Positions 8,457-17,303 of a stretch of 64,000 bases of DNA are shown piece by piece. Numbering within the stretch: position 1 is the first letter of the stretch; every line of letters begins with the position of its first letter. The DNA comes from Oceanispirochaeta sp. M1. GTDB lineage: Bacteria > Spirochaetota > Spirochaetia > DSM-2461. A model generated the notes under the pieces. The model saw only the letters and a list, made by a program, of their open reading frames with translations. It did not search any database and was not told the origin of the DNA. The position numbers and the translations under genes were made by a program. The stretch spans positions 1-64,000 of the forward strand of contig NZ_QQPQ01000005.1 of assembly GCF_003346715.1 (NCBI RefSeq), written 5' to 3'.

Positions 8457-9842
8457 TCACAAGCCTTTCTCTGCCTCCACATCTTCTCTGGTTTTAGGCT
8501 TCTGTTTTCCCAGCAGTCTGGCTCCATTATCCGTTATTACAAAATTCTCTTCATTACGGATTCCACCGAATTCTTTGTATGTTTCCACTCTATCATAGTT
8601 GATATAATCACTGAACTTATTTTCTGTTTTCCACAGATCAATCAGGGTCGGAATAAAATAGATTCCCGGCTCAATAGTTAATACAAAACCGGGTTTCAGC
8701 TCCTTGGCCAGCCTGAGTGATTTCAGGCCGAACTGCCTGCTTTTCGGCTGCCCGTCATACCCGACATACTCCTCCCCCAGGTCTTCCATATCATGAACAT
8801 CCAGGCCCATCTGGTGGCCCAGTCCACAGGGAAAAAACAGGGCATGCGCCCCCTGTATCAGAGCCTCTTCTGTATCTCCTTTCATCAGACCAAGGTCTTT
8901 CAAGCCGTTCACAATCGTCCGGGCTGACTCATAATAGATATCTTTAAAGGGAATACCGGGTTTTAAGGCAGAAATTGCCGCTTCATGAGATGCCAGACTG
9001 ATATCATAGATTTCACTCTGGCGCTGGGAAAAAGTGCTGCCTACAGGAATGGTACTGGAAAGATCACCGGCGTATCCCATGGCTGATTCGGCGCCGCTGT
9101 CCAGGAGAAATAACTGCCCCTCCTTAAGTTCGTTGCCATGATAATGGTTATGAAGAGTCTCTCCATGAACCGTAGCGATTGCCGGAAAAGAGAGGCGCCC
9201 ACCTGCAGCAACGGCGATTTCCTGAACCCGGGCCGCCACCAGGGCCTCTGAGATTCCCGGACTGACCATATTCATGGCCGCCACATGCATATCCACACTG
9301 GTATTGACCGCTGTTTCAATTTCTGCCAGTTCTTCCTCTGTTTTCACTTCCCTCTGGAGGATCACCGCTTTTATCAACTCCAGAGAAGCAGAATCCTTAA
9401 TATTATCAGGATCAATTCCCAGCCAACGCCACAGTTTTAGACTGTTTTCAGGCCTGTAGGGGGGAAGGAAATGAATCTGACGATTCTGAGACCGGGCTTT
9501 CTTTAGTAAATCATGGAGAGCCTGATTATTGCCTGTATTTGTCACCCCGGCCCGCTGGGCCCTCTCCTTCACAGTGGGCTGTATGCCCATCCAGACAATG
9601 TGATCAATTGTCAGATCATCTCCGAAGAGAAACTCTCTGTCTTCATCCACATCGATGATCCCGGTTAAACCGGCCTGATTGAGGCCGAAAAAATAGAGAA
9701 AGGAACTGTCCTGGCGGAATGGATAAGTATTATCCCCGAAATTCATGGAACTCTCTTCATTTCCTAGTAGTAAAATGAGTCCGGATCTGACCTTCTTTTT
9801 CAGGGTTTCTCTTCTTAGAGCATAGGTATTTGGTTGAAACAA
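8457..9842 (-). CDS. pepP: Xaa-Pro aminopeptidase (M24B)
   Basis: Cytoplasmic metallopeptidase that removes N-terminal residues preceding proline. 461 residues, the usual length for aminopeptidase P. The N-terminal AMP_N domain spans about 1-140 (FGDNTYPFRQDSSFLYFFG, LFGDDLTIDH). The pita-bread catalytic domain has the metal ligands in order: Asp in LLDSGAES, Asp in AGDLSST, His in GLGHQMGLDVHD, Glu in LTIEPGIYF and Glu in GGIRNEENF. The start is TTG at 9842 with AAGGAG about 6 bases upstream. It is downstream of the lactonase gene with a 51-base gap and is probably in the same minus-strand transcript. Confidence 0.92.
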   Translation of the reverse strand: MFQPNTYALRRETLKKKVRSGLILLLGNEESSMNFGDNTYPFRQDSSFLYFFGLNQAGLTGIIDVDEDREFLFGDDLTIDHIVWMGIQPTVKERAQRAGVTNTGNNQALHDLLKKARSQNRQIHFLPPYRPENSLKLWRWLGIDPDNIKDSASLELIKAVILQREVKTEEELAEIETAVNTSVDMHVAAMNMVSPGISEALVAARVQEIAVAAGGRLSFPAIATVHGETLHNHYHGNELKEGQLFLLDSGAESAMGYAGDLSSTIPVGSTFSQRQSEIYDISLASHEAAISALKPGIPFKDIYYESARTIVNGLKDLGLMKGDTEEALIQGAHALFFPCGLGHQMGLDVHDMEDLGEEYVGYDGQPKSRQFGLKSLRLAKELKPGFVLTIEPGIYFIPTLIDLWKTENKFSDYINYDRVETYKEFGGIRNEENFVITDNGARLLGKQKPKTREDVEAEKGL

Positions 9843-9893
9843 CAGAATCTCCTTATTTCCCCGGCTGAGGATTGTATTATAATATTTGTGACA

Positions 9894-10973
9894 TCATAGA
9901 GGAACGAGACAAACCGGAGTCCCTATCTTTAAAGCAGGGGTCCACTCATTCAGGGACAGACCTGTCTCAGGATCGATCCGGCAACATTGGATATCACTTG
10001 AATCCTGATTGCCAATGAGAAGCCATTTCCCGTCGGGACTGAATGTAAAATCCCTGGGTGTCTTCCCGCGGCTGCTGAACTCATCCACTTTATGAACCGA
10101 AGCTGAATTATCAGACCGATCCAGGCTGAATACAGTAATGGAATCTACAAAGCGGTTGGAGACATAAAGAGTATTTCCAGAGGGGTGAATCTTAATGGCG
10201 GCAGGAGCCGCTTTTGCCCTGTCATCCACTGCGGCAGTATGATGCTCTTCAAGGATTTCCATCCTCCCCTTCTCTTCTCCATCTTCAAATATGTGGGCGA
10301 CAAGGAGCTTAGGCTGTAATTCACAGAGAATGTAAGCCAGAGAAGACTGTCCATCCATCACCATATGACGGGGACCATAACCCTTCGGAACTTCCAGTGC
10401 AGTCTCCTGCTTCAAATCAGGAGACTTAAGATCATGCATCCAGATTCTGTCACTGCCAAGATCGCAGACATAGAGTTTATTCTCATAATTATCAGGACAC
10501 AGCTGATGGGCATGGGGTCCTTCCTGTCTTTCAAGGTTCGGACCATTTCCTTTGTATTGAAAGATATGCTGCCGTCTTTCGGGGAGACTGTTCTTTAATT
10601 CAAAGCCCTCCAGAGTACCACTGATATAGGAAACAGTAAGAAGTAGATTCTGCTTTGAAAGGGTTAAAAGATGACAGACTGCATTGCCTGGTCCTCTCTG
10701 ACGACTCAGCTCTGTCAATTGTTTTTCTGAATTGTAATTATAGCTGACAAGCTCTCCGTCATCACCGGAATTCTCGGTAGCGGCATAGAGTTTCTTTCTT
10801 CCGGAATCCCAATGTACCCAGCTTGGATTTTCAATGTCTGTCATTCTGGATTCAATGGATAAGAGTCCTGTTTCTCTATCCTGGCTAATTATATATATCC
10901 CTTCTCCGCAGGCATGTGGAGCATGACCCTGAACTTCTGTATAAGAACCAATGAAATAGATATTTTTTCCCAA
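9894..10973 (-). CDS. Beta-propeller lactonase, 6-phosphogluconolactonase (YbhE) family
   Basis: 359 residues of the PF10282 seven-bladed propeller family. Typical segments are GSYTEVQGHAPHACGEGIYI near the start, NPSWVHWDSGRKKLYAATEN, GPHAHQLCPDNYENKLYVCDLGSDR, GYGPRHMVMDG, HPSGNTLYVSNRF and GKTPRDFTFSPDGKWLLIGNQDS. Characterised members hydrolyse 6-phosphogluconolactone, but many paralogues act on other lactones, so the substrate is not certain. No signal peptide is seen, so it is probably cytoplasmic. The start is TTG at 10973 behind GAGAGG. It follows the ABC permease by 66 bases on the same strand. Confidence 0.8.
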   Translation of the reverse strand: MGKNIYFIGSYTEVQGHAPHACGEGIYIISQDRETGLLSIESRMTDIENPSWVHWDSGRKKLYAATENSGDDGELVSYNYNSEKQLTELSRQRGPGNAVCHLLTLSKQNLLLTVSYISGTLEGFELKNSLPERRQHIFQYKGNGPNLERQEGPHAHQLCPDNYENKLYVCDLGSDRIWMHDLKSPDLKQETALEVPKGYGPRHMVMDGQSSLAYILCELQPKLLVAHIFEDGEEKGRMEILEEHHTAAVDDRAKAAPAAIKIHPSGNTLYVSNRFVDSITVFSLDRSDNSASVHKVDEFSSRGKTPRDFTFSPDGKWLLIGNQDSSDIQCCRIDPETGLSLNEWTPALKIGTPVCLVPL

Positions 10974-11039
10974 GTTATCCTCTCCGACTGCTTTTGCTCG
11001 AACCCTATCTTTCTATGCTGAGTTATACACCAGACAATT

Positions 11040-12035
11040 CTATTCCCATTTAAAAAGGACTGAAGAGACCGCAAGAAATAAGAGTGTCATTCCAGCTAAT
11101 ACTATAAGATTCGGCAGGATCTGCATAAATCCGGCTCCATCTATCATAACAGCTCTGGATGCTTCTATAAAATGGGTTAATGGAAATACCCTGGAGGCTG
11201 TCTGCATAAATTGAGGAGTCCCTTCCAGAGAAAAGAAAACTCCGGAAAAAATGATCATAGGAAAGGTGAGCAGGTTCATCAGTCCACTTGCAAGTTCTTC
11301 ACTTTTCAGTCGGGAAGCAAAGATAAGACCGAAAGATATCATACACAGTATCGCAAGAGCGGTGATCAGAATCAGAAGTAGATATGATCCGTTCACCACA
11401 AAATGGAGAAATATATTAGTCCCGCCGAATACTGCAATGGAAGTTAGCAGTACAATAATAAAACGGCTGGCCATCTGAGCTGTAATGAAAGTGAAGGGAC
11501 TCACAGGAGTGGCCTTCATACGTTTCAACACACCATTTTTTCTGTAACGGACAATAACAAAGCCGACTCCGAACATGCAGCTGAAAAGCATATTCATCCC
11601 GATCACTCCAGGAACAAGCCAGTCAACATAACGGATTGCTTTACCGCTGATCTCGTTTTCAGTATATCCGGAAAAATCAGATACACTTAAAGTTCTTAAG
11701 AGCTCTGAAGAGGCGGATTCCTTATTAAGGTAATAGGACTTGGAATCAAAATCGACAATCATATCGATCTGATGCCGCCTGAGTTTTTCAAGACTCTCTT
11801 CAATTTCAATATCATAGGGGATGGTTTCGATTACATTCATCTCCAGAAATGTTCCATTGAGTGATGAGTCATCACCCATAATACCTACTTTGAACATGGA
11901 GTCATCTCCACCGCTGAAAGCGACAGAGAATCCAACAACCAACACAATTGGAAAGAGAAGATTCCAGAAAAAGGTTCCCCTGTCCCTTATAAATTCCATA
12001 GTTCTTGCATATACAATTGCTGTAAATTGATTCAT
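11040..12035 (-). CDS. ABC-2 type transporter permease
   Basis: 331 residues with the ABC-2 membrane layout. One N-terminal helix (FFWNLLFPIVLVVGFSVAFSG) is followed by an extracytoplasmic loop of about 110 residues, then five helices from about residue 140 to the end. The family block VPGVIGMNMLFSCMFGVGFVIVRYRKNGVLKRMKATPVSP is present in parts. It pairs with the ATPase gene 34 bases upstream to form an exporter, probably for drugs, lipids or a small molecule. AAGGAA precedes the ATG. The cargo cannot be told. Confidence 0.85.
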   Translation of the reverse strand: MNQFTAIVYARTMEFIRDRGTFFWNLLFPIVLVVGFSVAFSGGDDSMFKVGIMGDDSSLNGTFLEMNVIETIPYDIEIEESLEKLRRHQIDMIVDFDSKSYYLNKESASSELLRTLSVSDFSGYTENEISGKAIRYVDWLVPGVIGMNMLFSCMFGVGFVIVRYRKNGVLKRMKATPVSPFTFITAQMASRFIIVLLTSIAVFGGTNIFLHFVVNGSYLLLILITALAILCMISFGLIFASRLKSEELASGLMNLLTFPMIIFSGVFFSLEGTPQFMQTASRVFPLTHFIEASRAVMIDGAGFMQILPNLIVLAGMTLLFLAVSSVLFKWE

Positions 12036-12069
12036 TAAATATTCCTTGCTGTATGAGCCTGTTCTTGAT

Positions 12070-12945
12070 TTATGAGCGTAACAAAGTTCCAGTTAACTTA
12101 AGAAAGAGATCTTCAAGATTTGGTTTTTTTATACTGAGCCCCTCCAGATTTAACTGAGAGGCGAGTAGTTCTCTCATTGTTTTATCCAGATTTTGTGTAG
12201 TGATCTCAAGAAGATCTCCCTTCAGGAGTCCCCCCTCAAGATCCAGATCTGTGCGTCCTGAATGAGGAACAGAGACCAGGGCTCCATCAAAATGATTAAG
12301 AAGCAGCTGCTCGGGAGTGTCGATCTCCATCAGTTTCCCATGATCCATAATAGCAATCTTATCACAGAGTATTTCTGCTTCTTCCATATAATGAGTCGTG
12401 AGGAGGACCGTCGTTTTCTCCGCCTTGATCCTCTTAATAAGATCCCAGAAATTTCGTCTTGCCTGAGGATCGAGACCCGTTGTGGGTTCATCAAGAAAAA
12501 CCATCTCAGGTCTGGGAATAATCGCCAGCCCAAGGAGCATTCTCTGACGCTGCCCCCCCGAGAGTTTTCTGTTATCCCTGTCAATGATATCCGACAGAGA
12601 GCAGATCTCTATAACTTCGTCCATTGTTCTGGGATCAGGATATAGAGATCTGAACAGTTCAAGAGTCTCTTTAACAGTGATAAATTCAGGTAAAGCTGTG
12701 TTCTGAAACTGTATTCCAACTTTTTTCTTAAAATTCTGATCGATAATTTTATCTCTGAAATAAACTGTCCCGCTACTGGGAGATAAAATTCCCTCCATCA
12801 TCTCAATAGTCGTAGTTTTTCCTGCACCGTTGGGACCGAGAAGCCCGAAGCAGATTCCTTCTTCTATGTCAAAACTGATACCGTCGACAGCCTGGACTGT
12901 GCCGTAGTTTTTCTTCAGATTATCAATATGCATTATTGTATTCAT
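12070..12945 (-). CDS. ABC-2 exporter ATP-binding protein
   Basis: Cytoplasmic ATPase subunit of the exporter. Walker A is LLGPNGAGKTTTIEMMEG, Q-loop VGIQFQNTALPEF, signature LSGGQRQRMLLGLAI, Walker B MVFLDEPTTGLDP and H-loop LLTTHYMEEAE. The C-terminal tail (about 220-291) is the DUF4162-like region of drug and daunorubicin-type exporters. The ATG at 12945 is preferred. It has GGGAGG upstream, though the spacing is long (14 bases); a TTG at 12975 would extend it by 10 residues without a ribosome binding site. First gene of a minus-strand run that continues with the permease, lactonase and aminopeptidase. Confidence 0.87.
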   Translation of the reverse strand: MNTIMHIDNLKKNYGTVQAVDGISFDIEEGICFGLLGPNGAGKTTTIEMMEGILSPSSGTVYFRDKIIDQNFKKKVGIQFQNTALPEFITVKETLELFRSLYPDPRTMDEVIEICSLSDIIDRDNRKLSGGQRQRMLLGLAIIPRPEMVFLDEPTTGLDPQARRNFWDLIKRIKAEKTTVLLTTHYMEEAEILCDKIAIMDHGKLMEIDTPEQLLLNHFDGALVSVPHSGRTDLDLEGGLLKGDLLEITTQNLDKTMRELLASQLNLEGLSIKKPNLEDLFLKLTGTLLRS

Positions 12946-13311
12946 AGTTAGAAAATAAGCCTCCCGCTGCCCCAAGGCAACATAACTCTGATTTTTTCAC
13001 AGAAGTCATCAGTTTAATTATTCTGACAATCTGCGAGGATCTTATAGCACATATATTAGTATTTTAATATTATATAAGATAATACTATTTTCACAGTGAA
13101 ACAATTATTATTGATCGAATTTAATTACTACCCTGAAGACATCCAATTAATCTCTCCCGGGTAAGCTCAAGGAATGGTATAATTGCTGAAAATGAAATTC
13201 TGCTGAAAGGTTAAATTTTTATTATCCAAAGTCTTTTAAGAAGGCCGTTTTACCCTTAACATAGATTTCGGACTCATACTTAAAGTAATAATGCAAAAAA
13301 GGACTGAAAGA
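12946..13311. other. Divergent intergenic region before the moeA operon
   Basis: About 365 bases between the exporter ATPase (minus) and moeA (plus). It holds AT-rich inverted sequence around 13052-13086 (TAGTATT ... AATACTA) and a TATAAT at 13178-13183 that could serve moeA, though no good -35 is visible. No riboswitch-like conserved core was recognised. Confidence 0.4.
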
Positions 13312-14481
13312 ATGATCGGACTGCATGATATCTACAAAATTCTGGACGAGCAGGAAATGAAGGTAAAATGTGAAAAAGTACCCCTTCATAAGGCTGCCGG
13401 CCGTTTAATTAATAAAACTGTCTACTCAACTCTGGACTCTCCCCCCTTTGATAAGTCTGCCATGGACGGCTGGGCTGTCCCTACGGGTGATGAGAAAGGT
13501 CCCTGGAAGGTAATGGAGACTGTCGCCGCCGGAGACGTTTCTAACAGACCTGCCCTCAAAGTCGGAGAATGTGCCGCTATCATGACAGGGGCAAAAATTC
13601 CTGAAGGCTGCGGCAAGGTTATCAGAATAGAATATACCCGCAGGGAAGACGACACTGTTTACCTTGAAACTGATGAGCCTCTGGAAAACATCATATTACA
13701 AGGTGAGAATCTCAAAAACGGAGATGCCGTACTGAGCCCCCGCAGACTCTCTCCCGGAGATATCGGTATTCTCGCATCCCTGGGGATGGCAGAAGTAGAA
13801 GTAGCCCTTCCTCCCCGGATTGGAATCATTACAACTGGCTCTGAGATAAAAGAACCCGGAGAGCCTCTGGGAGATGGAGAGATCTACAACAGTAACGGCC
13901 CTCAGCTTATGGCCCAGACGGCTTCAGTAAACTGCCCCGTCCACTATTACGGAATTACAGTGGATGACCGGAAATCACTCTATGAAATAATCAGAAAGGG
14001 AGTTGAAGAAAATGATATTCTTCTTCTCTCAGGGGGAGTCTCCATGGGTGAATTCGACTTTATCCCCGAAACCCTTGAGAAGCTGGGAGTAAGAAAATTC
14101 TTCCACAAAGCAGCAATAAAACCGGGACGTCCCATATGGTTCGGCCGCAATGACAGCTGTTTTGTCTTCGGTCTGCCTGGAAATCCCGTCTCCACATATG
14201 TCCTTTTTGAAGTATTTGTAAAACATCTGATCTACAGATATTGCGGCCTCGATTACAAACCCGATGTATTAAGAGGAGTACTTGGTAAAGGGATAAGACG
14301 ACGGACATTCGAAAGAACAGAATTTCTACCTGTCTGTTTCAAAGATGAAAAGGTCTATCCTGTCTCCTATCACGGCTCCTCTCACTTGAATGCCATGGGA
14401 GAGGCAGATGGCCTGATAATAGTGGATCAGGGGATCGAAATAGTGGACGAAGGAGCGGTGGTCAATGTTAGACTCCTTTGA
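13312..14481 (+). CDS. moeA: Molybdopterin molybdenumtransferase
   Basis: Inserts molybdate (or tungstate) into adenylylated molybdopterin, the last common step of cofactor synthesis. About 389 residues, normal length. Typical blocks are PPFDKSAMDGWAV near the start, GECAAIMTGAKIPEGCGKVIRIE, RLSPGDIGILASLG, GIITTGSEI, the substrate loop LLSGGVSMGEFDF, AIKPGRPIWFG, and FGLPGNPVSTYVLFEVF. The ATG at 13312 has AAGGAC about 8 bases upstream, better than the ATG at 13291. First gene of a six-gene cofactor operon; moaA overlaps its end by 17 bases. Confidence 0.93.
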   Translation: MIGLHDIYKILDEQEMKVKCEKVPLHKAAGRLINKTVYSTLDSPPFDKSAMDGWAVPTGDEKGPWKVMETVAAGDVSNRPALKVGECAAIMTGAKIPEGCGKVIRIEYTRREDDTVYLETDEPLENIILQGENLKNGDAVLSPRRLSPGDIGILASLGMAEVEVALPPRIGIITTGSEIKEPGEPLGDGEIYNSNGPQLMAQTASVNCPVHYYGITVDDRKSLYEIIRKGVEENDILLLSGGVSMGEFDFIPETLEKLGVRKFFHKAAIKPGRPIWFGRNDSCFVFGLPGNPVSTYVLFEVFVKHLIYRYCGLDYKPDVLRGVLGKGIRRRTFERTEFLPVCFKDEKVYPVSYHGSSHLNAMGEADGLIIVDQGIEIVDEGAVVNVRLL

Positions 14482-15268
14482 ACGTGAAATATCTTACTTA
14501 AGAATATCAGTTACAGACCGCTGCAATCTGCGATGTATCTACTGCATGCCCGAAGAAGGTGTGGAAAAGAAAAGACACGAAGACTGCCTCAGCTTTGAAC
14601 AGATAACAGAAATTGCTAAAGAGGCAGTTGCTCTGGGAATCAGTAAAATCCGTCTCACTGGAGGGGAACCTCTTGTCCGGAAAGGTATCTGCGCTCTGGT
14701 AGCACAACTTAAGGGGATTGAAGGACTGAAGACTCTCGGTATGACCACAAACGGTCACTATCTGGAACAGTATGCCAAGGGGCTGAAAGAATCCGGACTG
14801 GACAGTCTGAATATATCTCTGGATACCCTGGACCCCGAACGCTACTCCTATCTGACCAGGGGTGGGAACATTGAAGAAGTATTGAAAGGAATCGATGCGG
14901 CACTGGCTCAGGGATTTCCCGTCAAACTCAATATGGTTGTCTCCGATGATACCGGCCGGGAAGAGATGGAGAGCATGAAGCAGTTCTGTCAGGACAAGGG
15001 GATCACTCTCCAGAGAATCAGAGAATATGACCTGAAAGACAACAAGTTCAAAGATGAGGAGATCATCTACCACCGCCCTCCCCCCTGTGCGGCCTGCAAT
15101 CGTATCCGCCTCCTCTCCAACGGCAAGCTGAAGCCATGCCTTCATTCAGATAATGAAATTACAATTGATATGAACAATATAAAAGAGGGCCTCAAAAAGG
15201 CTATTACAGAAAAACCCCGCTGCGGCAGCAGCTGCTCCACCAGAAATATGGTGGAAATCGGAGGATAA
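14465..15268 (+). CDS. moaA: Compact GTP 3',8-cyclase (MoaA)
   Basis: Radical-SAM enzyme that rearranges GTP in the first step of molybdopterin synthesis. The N-terminus has YLRISVTDRCNLRCIYCMP with the CxxxCxxC cluster site, then RLTGGEPLVRKG for SAM binding. The C-terminal cluster ligands are in PPPCAACNRIRLLSNGKLKPCL. The protein ends in the Gly-Gly (EIGG) known to be required in MoaA. It is only 267 residues against about 320-340 usually. The missing part lies between LQRIREYD (near 185) and PPPC, where other MoaA proteins have about 55-60 residues including the EYMPMG and GFISPVSEPF blocks. Frame and flanks are intact, so it looks like a real short variant. Confidence 0.87.
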   Translation: MLDSFEREISYLRISVTDRCNLRCIYCMPEEGVEKKRHEDCLSFEQITEIAKEAVALGISKIRLTGGEPLVRKGICALVAQLKGIEGLKTLGMTTNGHYLEQYAKGLKESGLDSLNISLDTLDPERYSYLTRGGNIEEVLKGIDAALAQGFPVKLNMVVSDDTGREEMESMKQFCQDKGITLQRIREYDLKDNKFKDEEIIYHRPPPCAACNRIRLLSNGKLKPCLHSDNEITIDMNNIKEGLKKAITEKPRCGSSCSTRNMVEIGG

Positions 15269-15272
15269 TAAA

Positions 15273-15731
15273 ATGAAACTCAGTCATATAGATGATGCCG
15301 GTCAGGCTCGCATGGTGGATGTCTCGGCCAAGCCGATTATCCACAGAACAGCCACCGCCACTGGAAAAATATTCTGTGCTCCCGAAACTATGACACTGAT
15401 CAAAGACAATCAGATAAAAAAGGGAGATGTTCTCACCACCGCGAATATTGCAGGAGTCATGGGAGCCAAGCAGACCTCGAGTCTGATTCCCCTCTGTCAC
15501 AATATTGGGATGGATCAGGTAGTCCTGAATCTTGAAGTGGAAGAGGATGGTGTCAGGATTACAGCTAGAACTGTCTGTTCAGATAAAACCGGGATCGAGA
15601 TGGAAGCTTTGACAGCGGTCTCTGTTGCGGCTTTAACAATATATGATATGTGCAAGGCCGCCGACAAAAAAATGAGAATAGGCGATATTCATTTGTTGGA
15701 AAAGACTAAAACCGAGCTGCCTAATCAATAA
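15273..15731 (+). CDS. moaC: Cyclic pyranopterin monophosphate synthase
   Basis: Works directly after MoaA to make cyclic pyranopterin monophosphate. 152 residues, normal length. Family blocks are MVDVSAKPIIHRTATATG, KKGDVLTTANIAGVMGAKQTSSLIPLCHNI and the nearly invariant GIEMEALTAVSVAALTIYDMCKA. It begins 4 bases after the moaA stop, so it is translated from the same transcript. No moaD, moaE or mobA is found in this window, so the later dithiolene steps must be encoded elsewhere. Confidence 0.96.
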   Translation: MKLSHIDDAGQARMVDVSAKPIIHRTATATGKIFCAPETMTLIKDNQIKKGDVLTTANIAGVMGAKQTSSLIPLCHNIGMDQVVLNLEVEEDGVRITARTVCSDKTGIEMEALTAVSVAALTIYDMCKAADKKMRIGDIHLLEKTKTELPNQ

Positions 15732-15752
15732 TCACCAATTAGAGGAATACAA

Positions 15753-16199
15753 ATGAGCGACATGACATCATTCAAAATAGTATCAATAAATATATCAACA
15801 AAAAAAGGGGAACAGAAAGTTCCCGTGGACAGTGCCGAACTTAAGGTGGATCACGGCATTGTGGGTGATGCCCATGCAGGAAACTGGCACCGTCAGATCT
15901 CCATGCTTGCAGACGAAGATGTTGAAACCATGCGCGGCAAGGGTGTGGAGCTGAACTTCGGCGACTTTGCAGAAAATATCACCACTGTGGGAATTGATCT
16001 TGCGGTTCTACCCGTTGGAACAAGAATCATGCTGGGAGACTGTGAAGTGGAAGTCACACAGATTGGAAAAGAGTGTCACCATGGCTGCGCCGTTTTTCAG
16101 GCGGTTGGAGACTGTGTCATGCCCCGGAAGGGTATCTTTGTTAAAGTAATAAGCGGAGGAAACATCAGCTGTGACAGTAACTGTACTTACCGTAAGTGA
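15753..16199 (+). CDS. MOSC domain protein
   Basis: 148-residue stand-alone MOSC domain. Visible blocks are LKVDHGIVGDAHAGNWHRQISMLA, FGDFAENITT and VTQIGKECHHGCAVFQAVGDCVMPRKGIF, which includes the Cys-containing motif expected for sulfur or pterin handling. MOSC domains act on molybdenum cofactors or carry sulfur; here the cofactor operon context fits delivery or modification. The C-terminus (SGGNISCDSNCTYRK) is encoded in the region that overlaps the mogA start by 29 bases. Confidence 0.85.
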   Translation: MSDMTSFKIVSINISTKKGEQKVPVDSAELKVDHGIVGDAHAGNWHRQISMLADEDVETMRGKGVELNFGDFAENITTVGIDLAVLPVGTRIMLGDCEVEVTQIGKECHHGCAVFQAVGDCVMPRKGIFVKVISGGNISCDSNCTYRK

Positions 16200-16638
16200 C
16201 CGGGCAAGTCGGGGAGAATATGAAGATCTTTCCGGGCCTGAAATAGAATCTATTATCAAAGAGAGATATCCGGACTGCAGAGTCCGCCGCCGCATAGTCC
16301 CAGATGATAAAGAGCCTATAAAAAAAGCTCTGGAAGATTTCCTGGGGGACGATTACATTATAACGACCGGAGGCACCGGAATTTCTCCAAGAGACATCAC
16401 CCCTGAAGTCTCTAAAGATTTCTGCAGAAAGGATCTTCCGGGCATTGCCGAAATATTAAGAAGTGAATCTTATAAAGAGACCCCCATGGCCATGTTGAGC
16501 CGTGGATATGCAGGATTCATAAATCAGACCATCGTGGTCAATTTCCCCGGTTCCGTAAAGGCTGTCAGACTCTGCACCAAAGTGCTGCTGCCCGTTATGG
16601 ATCATAGCGGAAAGATGTTTCGAAGTGAGGGCCACTAG
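16171..16638 (+). CDS. Molybdopterin adenylyltransferase (MogA/MoaB family)
   Basis: Adenylylates molybdopterin before metal insertion by MoeA. 155 residues. Blocks are TVLTVSDRASRGEYEDLSGP near the start, DYIITTGGTGISPRDITPE, and MLSRGYAGFINQTIVVNFPGSVKAV. The GTG start at 16171 has GGAGG about 11 bases upstream and lies inside the end of the previous MOSC gene. In other bacteria MOSC and MogA domains can be fused; here they are separate overlapping genes. mogA and moaB cannot be told apart from sequence alone. Confidence 0.88.
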   Translation: MTVTVLTVSDRASRGEYEDLSGPEIESIIKERYPDCRVRRRIVPDDKEPIKKALEDFLGDDYIITTGGTGISPRDITPEVSKDFCRKDLPGIAEILRSESYKETPMAMLSRGYAGFINQTIVVNFPGSVKAVRLCTKVLLPVMDHSGKMFRSEGH

Positions 16639-16663
16639 CCCCCCTATAAAAAGGAGTATATTC

Positions 16664-17095
16664 ATGGGACATGTGAGTGCAATTTTCATCAAAAAAGACA
16701 GGGAATCGCCCCGCCAGGAAATAACTGAGGGAGAGTTTAAAGAGAACTATGGTCTTGTGGGAGATGTAAACTCTGCCGAAGGTCCCAGACAGGTCTGTCT
16801 CCTCCGCAAAGAAGACAGAGACCTGGTCACCTTAGACAGCCGCAACGGCCTTTGTTTCGGGCGATTCCTAGAGACTGTTCAGATAGAAGGGATTCCACTG
16901 GAGACTCTTACTAAAGACAGCTGGTTCCGCATCGGAGATGCGATCCTCAAGGTGACAGTCATAGGTAAAAAATGCTGGCCTGACTGTGAGATTATTCATA
17001 GCAAGTCGACATGTGCTCTCCCTAAGGCCGCCCGTTTTATGGGAGTTCTGGAATCTGGAATTATCCGTGTGGGCGATGAAGTAACCGCAATATAG
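16664..17095 (+). CDS. Second MOSC domain protein
   Basis: 143 residues from the ATG at 16664, which has AAGGAG about 7 bases upstream; an earlier ATG at 16625 lacks one. MOSC blocks are ENYGLVGDVNSAEGPRQVCLL, FGRFLETVQIEGI and VIGKKCWPDCEIIHSKSTCALPKAARFMGV, with the Cys motif shifted relative to the first MOSC. It is divergent enough from the 15753 copy to suggest a separate role. Last gene of the cofactor operon; no clear terminator follows. Confidence 0.8.
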   Translation: MGHVSAIFIKKDRESPRQEITEGEFKENYGLVGDVNSAEGPRQVCLLRKEDRDLVTLDSRNGLCFGRFLETVQIEGIPLETLTKDSWFRIGDAILKVTVIGKKCWPDCEIIHSKSTCALPKAARFMGVLESGIIRVGDEVTAI

Positions 17096-17118
17096 AAGGG
17101 TATATGTTACTTTTCTAA

Positions 17119-17133
17119 TTAAACGTGTTCATA
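17119..17133. promoter_or_regulatory. Upstream candidate LacI-type operator
   Basis: TTAAACGTGTTCATA matches the site at 17303-17317 (TTGAACATGTTCATT) at 12 of 15 positions. It lies 184 bases upstream of that site, a spacing that would permit looping by a LacI tetramer. Confidence 0.35.
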
Positions 17134-17267
17134 TTACTTTATTTCTAATAGCGATATATCATCCTATTACAAAGGATATCCCTTAAGGGTTTAAACACAA
17201 AGAAATGAAGACAAAGGACGTCAAAAGCTCAATAATGCCTTAATTTACACAATTACGACCTTTTTTC

Positions 17268-17296
17268 TTGACAGATATTTAATTCAACAATAACAT
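17268..17296 (+). promoter_or_regulatory. Promoter of fucoside transporter operon
   Basis: Consensus TTGACA (17268-17273), 17-base spacer, TAACAT (17291-17296). It lies about 40 bases upstream of the sugar-binding protein start. Confidence 0.7.
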
Positions 17297-17303
17297 CCTT
17301 AAT

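Noticed and set aside
12946-13311. Molybdenum-cofactor riboswitch before moeA
   Set aside because: No convincing conserved structure could be found by eye; a covariance-model search would be decisive.
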